Source: Methylobacterium sp. 2A (lineage in GTDB: Bacteria; Pseudomonadota; Alphaproteobacteria; Rhizobiales; Beijerinckiaceae). Taken from it: a stretch of DNA of 64,000 bases. The translations under genes were made by a program, and so were the position numbers. The stretch is from positions 186,001-250,000 of the forward strand of contig NZ_VUOK01000058.1 in assembly GCF_009806555.1 (NCBI RefSeq), in the 5' to 3' direction. Below are positions 20,404-29,475 of this stretch, one piece after another (position 1 is the stretch's first letter; every line of letters begins with the position of its first letter). The notes under the pieces are model-generated. The model worked only from the letters and a program-made list of their open reading frames with translations, had not been told where the DNA came from and made no database searches.

Positions 20404-21105
20404 TCACGGTTCAGGCGCGCAGGCCCTCAGCCGCTCGGCCACGAGGGCCTGGAGGCTCCAGAGGTGTCGGTCATGGATGCCGAGGCGTTCGCAGGCCTCC
20501 ACGGTCCGGAACAGGTACTCGGCGCTCGGTCCCTTATGACCGCAGGCGGCCGCGATCTTGTCCGCGATCTCGGCATCCGAGAGGCGGCCGGCGTAGCGGT
20601 CGCTGGCGCGGTTGGCCAGGAAGGTCAGCGCCGAGACCGTGCCCGCCTCAGTGGCGACCGGCAGCCAGCGGGCGACGTAGCCCCGGCCGCGCATCTCCCG
20701 CCGCCAGACCGGCATCAGCGCCGCGCGGATCTCCGAATCGGGCAGGCGGAACGCGACGCCCCGGCAGAGGCCGCCCCGGTCGAGCGCCAGGACGAAGCCC
20801 GGCCGCTCCGGCGTTCCGCGGAAGCGCCGCTGGAGCAGGCAGAAGCGCCGGTGGAAGCCGCGGACCGTCCCGATCCGGCGCTCGGCCACCGGAAATTCCG
20901 GATTCCACATCAGCGAGCCGTAGGCGAAGACCCAGACGGCGCCGCCCTCGCGGCCGGCGACGATCTCCTCCAGACCCGGGCGCAGCTCCGCGTCCGACAG
21001 CACGTCGAGGGCGCTCGGGTCGTCGGGCACCGGGACGGAATGGGCGCGGGCGATCAGGTCGAGGTTGAGATCGAGGGTGCGGGCGAGGGGCTGGTCAGAG
21101 GGCAT
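20404..21105 (-). CDS. chaC: ChaC-type gamma-glutamylcyclotransferase
   Basis: Glutathione-specific gamma-glutamylcyclotransferase family, splitting glutathione to 5-oxoproline and Cys-Gly. The 233-residue protein carries the substrate-binding VFAYGSLMWNP near residue 60, then RGFHRRFCLLQRRFRGTPE and PGFVLALDRGGLCRGVAFRL, all characteristic of ChaC. The C-terminal part (PSAEYLFRTVEACERLGI) is also conserved in the family. It is transcribed away from the secreted unknown at 21126, with a 20-base gap, and both are on the minus strand, so they may be co-transcribed. Confidence 0.9.
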   Translation of the reverse strand: MPSDQPLARTLDLNLDLIARAHSVPVPDDPSALDVLSDAELRPGLEEIVAGREGGAVWVFAYGSLMWNPEFPVAERRIGTVRGFHRRFCLLQRRFRGTPERPGFVLALDRGGLCRGVAFRLPDSEIRAALMPVWRREMRGRGYVARWLPVATEAGTVSALTFLANRASDRYAGRLSDAEIADKIAAACGHKGPSAEYLFRTVEACERLGIHDRHLWSLQALVAERLRACAPEP

Positions 21106-21125
21106 GGGCCCTCAACGCGGCGGCT

Positions 21126-21527
21126 TCACCGGGCGTTGCCCAGGGCGTCGAGCTCGGGGAAGGGGCGGGTGCGGTGCCCGGTGCAGACCTCGTCGTCGTC
21201 CAGCACCGTGAGCCGGTCGGCCTCGTAGCGCAGAGCCACCCTCGGCTTCTCGGGCTTGCCGAAGGTCCGGCCGTACATGTGGCCCGTCACGCAGTAGATC
21301 ACCTTGCCGCTCTCCTCGATCGGCCCGGCGATCCGGCTGCCCTCGAACCGCACCGGCAGCAGCGACACCGAGCCGAATTCGACCTGCTTCAGCACCAGAG
21401 CGGCGATCCGCTGGAGCAGGGCCGGGGAGGGCGCATCCTCCGAGCCGGCCGCCGCCTTCCGCGGGGCGGCCTGTGCCGCGGCGGCGGCGAGGAGAAGCAC
21501 AAGGGCGAGGGCGGCACGGGGCGGCAT
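21126..21527 (-). CDS. Secreted protein of unknown function
   Basis: A 133-residue protein with a signal peptide (MPPRAALALVLLLAAAAAQA, cleavage after AQA) and a mature domain of about 113 residues containing two Cys (VIYCVTGHMYG and DDEVCTGHRT). The segment ESGKVIYCVTGHMYGRTFG suggests a beta-rich periplasmic fold. Similar secreted proteins occur in Methylobacterium next to recO, but I cannot name a family. Its promoter would lie in the 115-base divergent gap shared with recO. Confidence 0.7.
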   Translation of the reverse strand: MPPRAALALVLLLAAAAAQAAPRKAAAGSEDAPSPALLQRIAALVLKQVEFGSVSLLPVRFEGSRIAGPIEESGKVIYCVTGHMYGRTFGKPEKPRVALRYEADRLTVLDDDEVCTGHRTRPFPELDALGNAR

Positions 21528-21642
21528 CCGCCAACGCTACCCGGACAAGGCTGCCCGAGGCTGGAGCGCCGGGCGGCGCGAATGCCTATATGAGGCTATC
21601 CCGGCCAACCGCGCCCCTCACACCCCCGCGACGCGACTTTCG

Positions 21643-22362
21643 ATGCAATGGACCGACGATGCCCTGGTGCTCGGCCTGCGCCGGCACGGGGAGAGCAGCG
21701 TCATCCTGGAGGCGATGACCGAATCCCACGGGCGCCATCTCGGCCTCGTGCATGGCGGGCGCTCGCGCCGGATGCAGCCGGTGCTCCAGCCCGGCAACCG
21801 GGTCCGCCTGACCTGGCGGGCGCGGCTCGACGAGGGGCTCGGCGCCTTCGCGGTGGAGCCCCTCGAATCGCAAGTCTCGCGGCTGATCGGGTCGAGCCTC
21901 GCTTTGTACGGCATCGGGCATCTCGCGGCTTTGCTGCGGCTGCTTCCCGAGCGCGATCCGCATCCGGAACTCTACGAAGCCGCGGGGATCCTCATCGAAC
22001 ATCTCGACGATCCGGCCATCGCGCCGCCCCTGATGGTGCGGTTCGAACTGGCGATCCTGTCGGAACTCGGCTTCGGGCTGGATCTCACCGCCTGCGCGGC
22101 GACCGGCGGCAACGATGCCCTGGCCTATGTCTCGCCGAAGAGCGGGCGGGCGGTCAGCGCCTCGGCGGGCGAGCCCTACCGCGACCGGCTGCTGGCGCTG
22201 CCGACCTTCCTGCATGCGGGCGGATCCCCCGGGCCCGACGGCGTTGCGCAAGGGTTTACCTTGACGGGGTACTTCCTCGACCGGCACGTCTGGGGCCCCC
22301 GCGGCCTCGGAATGCCCGAGGAGCGGGCGCGATTCGTTGCGCTCGGCCGCGAGGCCGGGTAA
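21643..22362 (+). CDS. recO: DNA repair protein RecO
   Basis: Recombination mediator that loads RecA with RecR onto SSB-coated DNA. The 239-residue protein has the N-terminal OB-fold (MQWTDDALVLGLRRHGESSV, then HLGLVHGGRSRRMQPVLQPG) followed by the helical domain with FELAILSELGFGLDLTACAA, which is diagnostic. The usual zinc-finger Cys are reduced to the one in LTACAATG, as in many alphaproteobacterial RecO. ATG 21643 gives the family N-terminus; the frame is open further upstream. An SOS-type box begins two bases after the stop. Confidence 0.93.
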   Translation: MQWTDDALVLGLRRHGESSVILEAMTESHGRHLGLVHGGRSRRMQPVLQPGNRVRLTWRARLDEGLGAFAVEPLESQVSRLIGSSLALYGIGHLAALLRLLPERDPHPELYEAAGILIEHLDDPAIAPPLMVRFELAILSELGFGLDLTACAATGGNDALAYVSPKSGRAVSASAGEPYRDRLLALPTFLHAGGSPGPDGVAQGFTLTGYFLDRHVWGPRGLGMPEERARFVALGREAG

Positions 22363-22363
22363 T

Positions 22364-22378
22364 GTTCGCGTTATGTTC
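22364..22378 (+). promoter_or_regulatory. LexA-type SOS box upstream of parC
   Basis: GTTCGCGTTATGTTC is an exact GTTC-N7-GTTC, the alphaproteobacterial LexA operator form, located between recO and parC and 175 bases before the parC start. The same motif form is present at lexA (32519-32533) and the imuA operon (44057-44071) in this window. Confidence 0.7.
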
Positions 22379-22552
22379 TGCGCACCGCCGGCAATCGGTC
22401 CGGGGCCGCAGGCGAAGCCCGGGATCCGGATTCCTCCAGCGCGCGATGCCCCGGCATCGTTCGGCGCAGGCGGTGCGATCGGACCTCGTGCCCCGCCGCA
22501 CCCGGGACCGATGGCCCGGCCGGCAAAGGCGATAGGAATTTGAGGAGCCGTC

Positions 22553-24799
22553 ATGGGCCAGCCCTTCGAGCCGCCGTCCGGCGACGGGATCGAGAGCGTC
22601 GAGCTGAAATCCGCGCTGGAGGAGCGCTATCTCGCCTACGCGCTCTCCACGATCATGCACCGCGCGCTGCCGGATGCCCGCGACGGGCTCAAGCCCGTGC
22701 ATCGGCGCATCCTGTACGGGATGCGGCTGCTGCGCCTCGACCCGAACACCGCGCATAAGAAATGCGCCAAGATCGTCGGCGACGTGATGGGCGATTTCCA
22801 TCCGCACGGCGACCAGGCGATCTACGACGCGCTGGTGCGGCTCAGCCAGGACTTCGCCCAGCGCTACCCGCTGGTCGACGGACAGGGCAATTTCGGCAAC
22901 ATCGACGGCGACGGCCCGGCCGCCTACCGCTACACCGAGGCGCGGCTGACCGAGGTCGCGCGCCTGCTCCTCGACGGGATCGACGAGGACACGGTCGATT
23001 TCCGGCCCTCCTACAACGGCGAGAAGGAGGAGCCGGTGGTGCTGCCGGCGGCCTTCCCGAACCTCTTGGCCAACGGCAGCCAGGGCATCGCGGTCGGCAT
23101 GGCGACCTCGATCCCGCCGCACAATGCCGCCGAGCTGTGCGACGCGGCGCTCTACCTGATCAACCACCCCGAGGCGACCTCGGGCCAGCTCGCCAAGTTC
23201 GTCCAGGGGCCGGACTTCCCCACCGGCGGCATCCTGGTGGACTCGGCCGAGTCGATCGCCGAGGCCTACCGCACCGGCCGCGGCGCCTTCCGGGTCCGCG
23301 CCCGCTGGGCCAAGGAGGATCTCGGCCGCGGCACCTGGAACATCGTCGTCACCGAGATCCCCTACGGCATCCCGAAGGGCCGGCTGATCGAGAAGATGGC
23401 CGAGCTGCTGCAGGAGAAGAAGCTGCCGCTGCTCGCCGACGTGCGCGACGAATCGGCCGAGGACGTGCGCATCGTGCTGGAGCCGCGCTCCCGCACGGTC
23501 GATCCGGTGATCCTGATGGAATCGTTGTTCCGGCTCACCGAACTGGAGGCGCGGATCCCCCTGAACCTCAACGTCCTGGTCGGCGGCCTCGTGCCGAAGG
23601 TGATCGGGCTCGCCGAGTGCCTGCGCGAATGGGTCGACCACCGCCGCGTGGTGCTTCAGCGCCGCTCGCGCTACCGCCTCGGCCAGATCGACCGGCGCCT
23701 GGAGATCCTGGGCGGGTTGCTCATCGTCTATCTCGACCTCGACGCGGTGATCCGCATCATCCGCGAGGAGGACGAGCCGAAACCCGCCCTCATGGCCCGG
23801 TTCGAGCTGACCGAGATCCAGGCGAACGCCATCCTCGATACCCGCCTGCGTAGCTTGCGCAAGCTGGAGGAGATGGAGCTGAAGCGCGAGTTCGATGCGC
23901 TCACCGCCGAGAAGGCCGAGATCGATGCGCTCCTCGCCTCCGAGCCGGCGCAGTGGAAGGCGATCCAGGCGCAGATCCGCGCCGTGAAGAAGACCTTCGG
24001 ACCCGAGACGAAGCTCGGCAAGCGCCGCACGGAGCTGGCGAGCCCGCCGGATGTCGGCGGCATCGACTTCACCGCGGCGCTCGTCGAGCGCGAGCCCATC
24101 ACCGTGATCGTTTCGACCAAGGGTTGGATCCGGGCGCTGAAGGGCCACGTGGCCGATCTCTCCGGCGTGGCCTTCAAGGGCGACGACACCCTGAAGATCG
24201 CCTTCCCGACTGAGACCACGCAAAAGATCCTGCTGCTCGCCACGAACGGCAAGGTGTTCACCCTGGAGGCCTCGAAGCTCCCGGGCGGCCGCGGCTTCGG
24301 CGACCCGGTGCGGCTGATGGCCGACCTCGACGACGGTACCGAGATCGTGGCGGCTCTGCCCTACCGGCCGGAGACCAAGCTGCTGATCGCGGGCTCGGAC
24401 GGCCGCGGCTTCGTGGCGCCCGCCGACGCGCTGGTGGCCAACACCCGCAAGGGAAAGAGCGTGCTCGGCCTCGACGGCGACGCCAAAGCGGCGGTGCTGG
24501 TCCCGGCCGAGGGCGACCACGTGGCGGTGGTGAACACCGAGAAGCTGCTGCTGATCTTCCCGATCTCCGAGGTGGCGGAACTCGCCCGCGGCAAGGGGGT
24601 CCGGCTCCAGCGGTGCCGCAGCGGCGGGCTCCTCGACGCGCATGTGTTCAAGCTGGCCGACGGCCTGCCCTGGCAGGACGGCTCTCCGGAAGGCCGGCTC
24701 GCCAACGCGGCGGTGCTGGAGAAGTGGCTCGGCCATCGGGCCGAGGTTGGGCTGATGATGGCGCGCAGCTTCCCGAAATTCGAGCGGTTCGGGCGCTGA
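22553..24799 (+). CDS. parC: DNA topoisomerase IV subunit A
   Basis: Catalytic subunit that, with ParE, decatenates daughter chromosomes. The 748-residue protein shows the GyrA/ParC breakage-reunion domain (SALEERYLAYALSTIMHRAL at about residue 20, HPHGDQAIYDALVRL near 83) and active-site Tyr in AAYRYTEARL near 125. The coiled-coil region is FELTEIQANAILDTRLRSLR near 423, and a short C-terminal beta-pinwheel follows. It lacks the full six-blade GyrA tail, so it is ParC rather than GyrA. At the quinolone-contact region the usual Ser and Glu positions are Gln and Asp. ATG 22553 follows GAGGAG. Confidence 0.95.
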   Translation: MGQPFEPPSGDGIESVELKSALEERYLAYALSTIMHRALPDARDGLKPVHRRILYGMRLLRLDPNTAHKKCAKIVGDVMGDFHPHGDQAIYDALVRLSQDFAQRYPLVDGQGNFGNIDGDGPAAYRYTEARLTEVARLLLDGIDEDTVDFRPSYNGEKEEPVVLPAAFPNLLANGSQGIAVGMATSIPPHNAAELCDAALYLINHPEATSGQLAKFVQGPDFPTGGILVDSAESIAEAYRTGRGAFRVRARWAKEDLGRGTWNIVVTEIPYGIPKGRLIEKMAELLQEKKLPLLADVRDESAEDVRIVLEPRSRTVDPVILMESLFRLTELEARIPLNLNVLVGGLVPKVIGLAECLREWVDHRRVVLQRRSRYRLGQIDRRLEILGGLLIVYLDLDAVIRIIREEDEPKPALMARFELTEIQANAILDTRLRSLRKLEEMELKREFDALTAEKAEIDALLASEPAQWKAIQAQIRAVKKTFGPETKLGKRRTELASPPDVGGIDFTAALVEREPITVIVSTKGWIRALKGHVADLSGVAFKGDDTLKIAFPTETTQKILLLATNGKVFTLEASKLPGGRGFGDPVRLMADLDDGTEIVAALPYRPETKLLIAGSDGRGFVAPADALVANTRKGKSVLGLDGDAKAAVLVPAEGDHVAVVNTEKLLLIFPISEVAELARGKGVRLQRCRSGGLLDAHVFKLADGLPWQDGSPEGRLANAAVLEKWLGHRAEVGLMMARSFPKFERFGR

Positions 24800-24843
24800 A
24801 GGAGGGCGGGTGGGTGACGGGCATCCAGCCCGCGCCCTCGTTC

Positions 24844-24957
24844 CCTCGTCCTGCGGTGCCCGCGTCAGCGGCCTTCGAAGGAGCCCTCCAGCCGGCCGCG
24901 CGGTTCCTGGAGCCCTCCTTCGAGGCCTCCGCTACGCTCCGGCGCCTCAGAATGAGG
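24844..24957. repeat. Dispersed inverted-repeat element, family A copy 2
   Basis: A 114-bp element after parC, same length and orientation as 7844-7957 and alike over most of its length. The terminal arms (24844-24860 and 24941-24957) have decayed and no longer pair perfectly. The interior (GCCTTCGAAGGAGCCCTCCA and CTCCTTCGAGGCC) is conserved. It is non-coding. Confidence 0.9.
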
Positions 24958-24980
24958 GCGCGGGGGGGGCAAACCCTGTT

Positions 24981-25076
24981 TCAGTGCGAACGCTGATTGA
25001 GCCAAAGCGCGCCAAAGGCCAGGACGCCTCCGGCAACTGGAACCGAAAGCAGAAGGAGGAACTGGGCTGTCGTCAT
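24981..25076 (-). CDS. 31-residue membrane peptide coupled to the upstream gene
   Basis: ATG 25076 to the stop at 24981 encodes MTTAQFLLLLSVPVAGGVLA then FGALWLNQRSH: one hydrophobic helix with a basic C-terminus. The ATG overlaps the stop of the upstream two-helix protein as ATGA, the classic sign of translational coupling, which supports a real gene despite its size. AAGGAGG-like sequence (revcomp near 25085) lies within the upstream gene. Function is unknown; it may be a partner of its neighbour. Confidence 0.55.
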   Translation of the reverse strand: MTTAQFLLLLSVPVAGGVLAFGALWLNQRSH

Positions 25077-25321
25077 GGGCGAAGATCCCGAAGCGCGTGC
25101 CGCACACCCCAATGTTTGGCGCCACTCATGATCCAACAAACCACCGTAGCGAAGAGCACGGGCTCGAAATGCGGCCGGTCCGATAGAGCGGTTGATATGA
25201 ACGGTGCGAAACCGCCCACGGCAAAGATCGCGACGGCGAGACCGTTGGCATAGGTAGCGGAGAACTTGATGCGCTCGTTCGCGACGAGCTTGTCGCGCGC
25301 GTCCTCGTCCCCGTCCGACAT
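25073..25321 (-). CDS. Two-helix small membrane protein
   Basis: An 82-residue protein with a charged cytoplasmic N-terminus (MSDGDEDARDKLVANERIKF) and two hydrophobic helices (NGLAVAIFAVGGFAPFIS and FEPVLFATVVCWIMSGAKHW). It ends in a basic tail. Similar small proteins occur widely in Hyphomicrobiales, but I know of no assigned function. It forms a coupled pair with the 31-residue peptide overlapping its stop. Their promoter would lie in the 70 bases before 25391. Confidence 0.65.
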   Translation of the reverse strand: MSDGDEDARDKLVANERIKFSATYANGLAVAIFAVGGFAPFISTALSDRPHFEPVLFATVVCWIMSGAKHWGVRHALRDLRP

Positions 25322-25391
25322 CGAATCCGAGCCCCCCGGCCATGGAATTAACCCACCCTGGCGATGCGGGGAATGAACGACGCCCCTCGCC

Positions 25392-26276
25392 TCACCGCCC
25401 CTTCACGGCCGCCTCGTCCGCCGCCCAGAGGTGCTGCGCCGCGTAGGCCCGGTACGGCCGCCACGCCTCGGCCCGGTCCAGGAGCGCCGCCGCGCTCGGT
25501 CGCCCGGTGCCGTCCTCCAGCGCCCGCAGCAGCCCGACATCGCCCACCGGCAGGGCGTCCGGCAGCTTGAGCGCCCGCATCGCGATGTACTGCGCCGTCC
25601 AGGGCCCGATCCCGCGGATCGCCGTGAAGCGCAGCACCGCGTCCTCCAGCGACTCGGCCGGGGCGAACAGGTCCGGATCGGCGAGCGCAGCCGCCGCCAG
25701 CGCCCGGATCGCCGCGCCGCGGGCGCGGGGCATGTTGAGCGCCAGGGCGACATCCGCCTCGACGAGATCGGCCGGCGCCGGGAAGACATGGGTCAGGCCG
25801 CCGACAGGCTCGGCGAGCCGCGTCCCGAAGGCCGCGACCAGCTTGCCCGCGAGCCCGATCGCGGCGGCCACCGAGACCTGCTGGCCGAGGATTGCCCGGC
25901 AGCCGGTCTCGAACGGATCCCAGGCGCCGGGCAGCCGCAAGCCCGGCCGCGCCGCCACGAGGGGCGCCAGAACCGGGTCCCCGGCGAGGCGGTCCGCGAT
26001 GGCGGCCGGGTCGGCATCGCAGTCGAACAGGCGGCGCAGGCGCGCGGTCACGGTCGGGACATCACCCGGATCGACGCCGCGGAGCCCGACCTGCAGGCCC
26101 GCCGCCCCGGGCTGCACGATCAGGATGGCGTGGCGCCCCGCGAGGCTCACCGTGCGCGCGTAGGCCGCCGGGTCCGCCGCTTCGACGCCCGGGATCGCCC
26201 GCTTGGCCAGGAAGGCGCGGATCGCCGCCCAGTCGTAGGGCGGCCGGTAGGAGAGGCGGAGATCGCACGCCCCCAC
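25392..26276 (-). CDS. alkA: DNA-3-methyladenine glycosylase II (AlkA-like)
   Basis: Base-excision glycosylase removing alkylated purines. The 294-residue protein has an AlkA N-terminal domain (ACDLRLSYRPPYDWAAIRAF) and an HhH-GPD domain with LPGAWDPFETGCRAILGQQV (residue about 118-140). The hairpin is GIRGIGPWTAQYIAMRALKL, and the catalytic Asp is in LPVGDVGLLRAL. GTG 26276 is chosen as the start because it precedes the first conserved strand; an upstream start would run into gltA. It begins 59 bases after the gltA stop on the same strand, so it may be expressed with gltA. No SOS-type box or Ada site was seen in front of it. Confidence 0.85.
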   Translation of the reverse strand: MGACDLRLSYRPPYDWAAIRAFLAKRAIPGVEAADPAAYARTVSLAGRHAILIVQPGAAGLQVGLRGVDPGDVPTVTARLRRLFDCDADPAAIADRLAGDPVLAPLVAARPGLRLPGAWDPFETGCRAILGQQVSVAAAIGLAGKLVAAFGTRLAEPVGGLTHVFPAPADLVEADVALALNMPRARGAAIRALAAAALADPDLFAPAESLEDAVLRFTAIRGIGPWTAQYIAMRALKLPDALPVGDVGLLRALEDGTGRPSAAALLDRAEAWRPYRAYAAQHLWAADEAAVKGR

Positions 26277-26335
26277 AAACGCGAAGGGCGGCCTCCCGGC
26301 CGCCCCGCTGATCGTGTCCCGGGACAGGTCCCGCC

Positions 26336-27625
<1,290 letters not shown>

Positions 27626-27828
27626 GGATCGTGGACCCTTCTCTGGCGACGTGGCGGGTGCGGGCCCCGGGCTGCGCCGAACGGCCCCGGGGGCCTCAAG
27701 CACCCGTGTTATGCTGCGGGTGCTCACAGGCATGGGTTACTCAAACGGCACTGCAGCAGCAACGGCGTCGGTGACAACCGGCCCCCGACGCCAAGCGAAA
27801 TCGTTAAATGAATGCCACCAAGCGAAAT

Positions 27829-27858
27829 CCGGGCCGGAGCCGGCGGTTCCCGGCCCGG
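27829..27858 (-). terminator. Probable terminator after gltX
   Basis: A perfect 9-bp GC stem (CCGGGCCGG/CCGGCCCGG) with a 12-nt loop, starting 10 bases after the gltX stop on the minus strand. Only a short T-containing tract (ATTTCGCTT) follows, so termination strength is uncertain. Confidence 0.5.
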
Positions 27859-27867
27859 CCGGCGACC

Positions 27868-29295
27868 TCAGCCCTGCGGCCCCTGATCGCCGAGGCGGGC
27901 CAGGGTCTCGTCCCGGCCGAGCACCGCCATCACGTCGAACAGGGGCGGGGAGGTGGTCCGGCCGGTGAGCGCCGCCCGGAGGGGCTGGGCCACCTGCCCG
28001 AGCTTGCAGCCCGATTCCTCCGCGTACTGGCGCACGGCGCCCTCGGTCGAGGCCGCGCTCCAGTCAGGAAGAGCTTCCAGGGCCGGCTTCACCCCGGCGA
28101 GGCGCGCGCGGCCCTCGTCGGAGAGCAGGGCGCGGGCCTTGTCGTCGAGCCCCAGCGGGCGCTGGGCGTAGAGGTAGTAGGCGCTGTCGAGGAGTTCGAT
28201 CAGGGTCTTGGCGCGCTCCTTCAGGCCCGGCATGGCCTGGGTGAGCTTGGCCTTCAGATCCGGCGGCAGCGGCGCCGACAGGCCGCGCTCCGGACCGACC
28301 TGCGGCAGGATGGTCTCGATCGCCGAAACGAGGTCGGCATCCGCGCTGCCGCGGATGTAGAGGCCGTTGAGGTTGGCGAGCTTGGCGAAGTCGAATCGCG
28401 CCGCCGAGCGCCCGACCGAGCCGAGATCGAAGGCCGCGACCATCTCCTCGGTGGAGAACACCTCCTGGTCGCCGTGGCTCCAGCCGAGCCGCACGAGGTA
28501 GTTGCGCAACGCCGCCGGCAGGTAGCCGAGGTCGCGATAGGCCTCGACGCCGAGCGCCCCGTGGCGCTTCGAGAGCTTCGCCCCGTCGGCCCCATGGATC
28601 AGCGGGATATGGGCCATCTTCGGCACGTCCCAGCCCAAGGCGGAAAAGATCTGGGTCTGGCGGGCGGCGTTGGTGAGGTGGTCGTCGCCGCGGATCACCT
28701 GCGTGACGCCCATGTCGTGATCGTCCACCACCACGGCGAGCATGTAGGTCGGCGTGCCGTCCGAGCGCAGCAGAACGAGGTCGTCGAGATCCTTGTTGGC
28801 CCAGGTCACCCGGCCCTGGACGGCATCCTCCACCACGGTCTCGCCCTCGGTCGGCGCGCGCAGGCGGATCACCGGCTTCACGCCGGCCGGCGCCTCGGAC
28901 GGGTCGCGGTCGCGCCAGCGGCCGTCGTAGCGGGGCGCGCGCCCTTCCGCGCGGGCGGTCTCGCGCATCTGCGCGAGTTCCTCGGCGGTGGCGTAGCAAT
29001 GATAGGCGCGGCCCGCCGCCAGCAGTTCCTCGGCCACCGCGCGGTGCCGCTCGGCCCGGGCGAACTGGAACACCACGTCCCCGTCCCAATCGAGGCCGAG
29101 CCAGGTGAGGCCGTCGAGGATCGCGTCGATCGCGCCCTTGGTCGAACGCTCCCGGTCGGTATCCTCGATGCGCAGCAGCATCTTGCCGCCGGTGTGGCGG
29201 GCGTAGAGCCAGTTGAACAAAGCCGTGCGGGCCCCGCCGATATGCAGGTAGCCGGTGGGCGAGGGGGCGAAGCGCGTGACGACGGCTGAGGACAT
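27868..29295 (-). CDS. gltX: Glutamyl-tRNA synthetase
   Basis: Class I aminoacyl-tRNA synthetase charging tRNA-Glu (and often tRNA-Gln in alphaproteobacteria). The 475-residue enzyme has the HIGH-type motif in FAPSPTGYLHIGGARTALFN at residue 8-28 and LLRIEDTDRERS just after. The KMSKS-type motif is GAKLSKRHGALGVE near residue 245, followed by the helical anticodon-binding domain. The start at 29295 gives MSSAVVTRFAPSPTG. The very long open frame upstream of this ATG is a high-GC artefact on the strand opposite comEC. Confidence 0.96.
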   Translation of the reverse strand: MSSAVVTRFAPSPTGYLHIGGARTALFNWLYARHTGGKMLLRIEDTDRERSTKGAIDAILDGLTWLGLDWDGDVVFQFARAERHRAVAEELLAAGRAYHCYATAEELAQMRETARAEGRAPRYDGRWRDRDPSEAPAGVKPVIRLRAPTEGETVVEDAVQGRVTWANKDLDDLVLLRSDGTPTYMLAVVVDDHDMGVTQVIRGDDHLTNAARQTQIFSALGWDVPKMAHIPLIHGADGAKLSKRHGALGVEAYRDLGYLPAALRNYLVRLGWSHGDQEVFSTEEMVAAFDLGSVGRSAARFDFAKLANLNGLYIRGSADADLVSAIETILPQVGPERGLSAPLPPDLKAKLTQAMPGLKERAKTLIELLDSAYYLYAQRPLGLDDKARALLSDEGRARLAGVKPALEALPDWSAASTEGAVRQYAEESGCKLGQVAQPLRAALTGRTTSPPLFDVMAVLGRDETLARLGDQGPQG

Positions 29296-29475
29296 CGGTC
29301 CGGTGTGTTCGGGGCGAGGCGGGGAGCGCGGAAAGGGCGGGCTCGACGAGGGTGCCCGATGGAGGCGCCCGTAGCACGAAGCGCCGCCTGTAGCACGAGG
29401 CCACGGATGCGTTAAGAATCGGCCAAGGAATCGCCCGGCCGCCGACGACAGGTCGCGCGGATCGGGGCAGGGGCA

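Noticed and set aside
27699..27724. Hairpin in the gltA leader as a riboswitch
   Set aside because: Only a simple 8-bp stem-loop is visible. It does not match any riboswitch class and is noted only as a leader hairpin.
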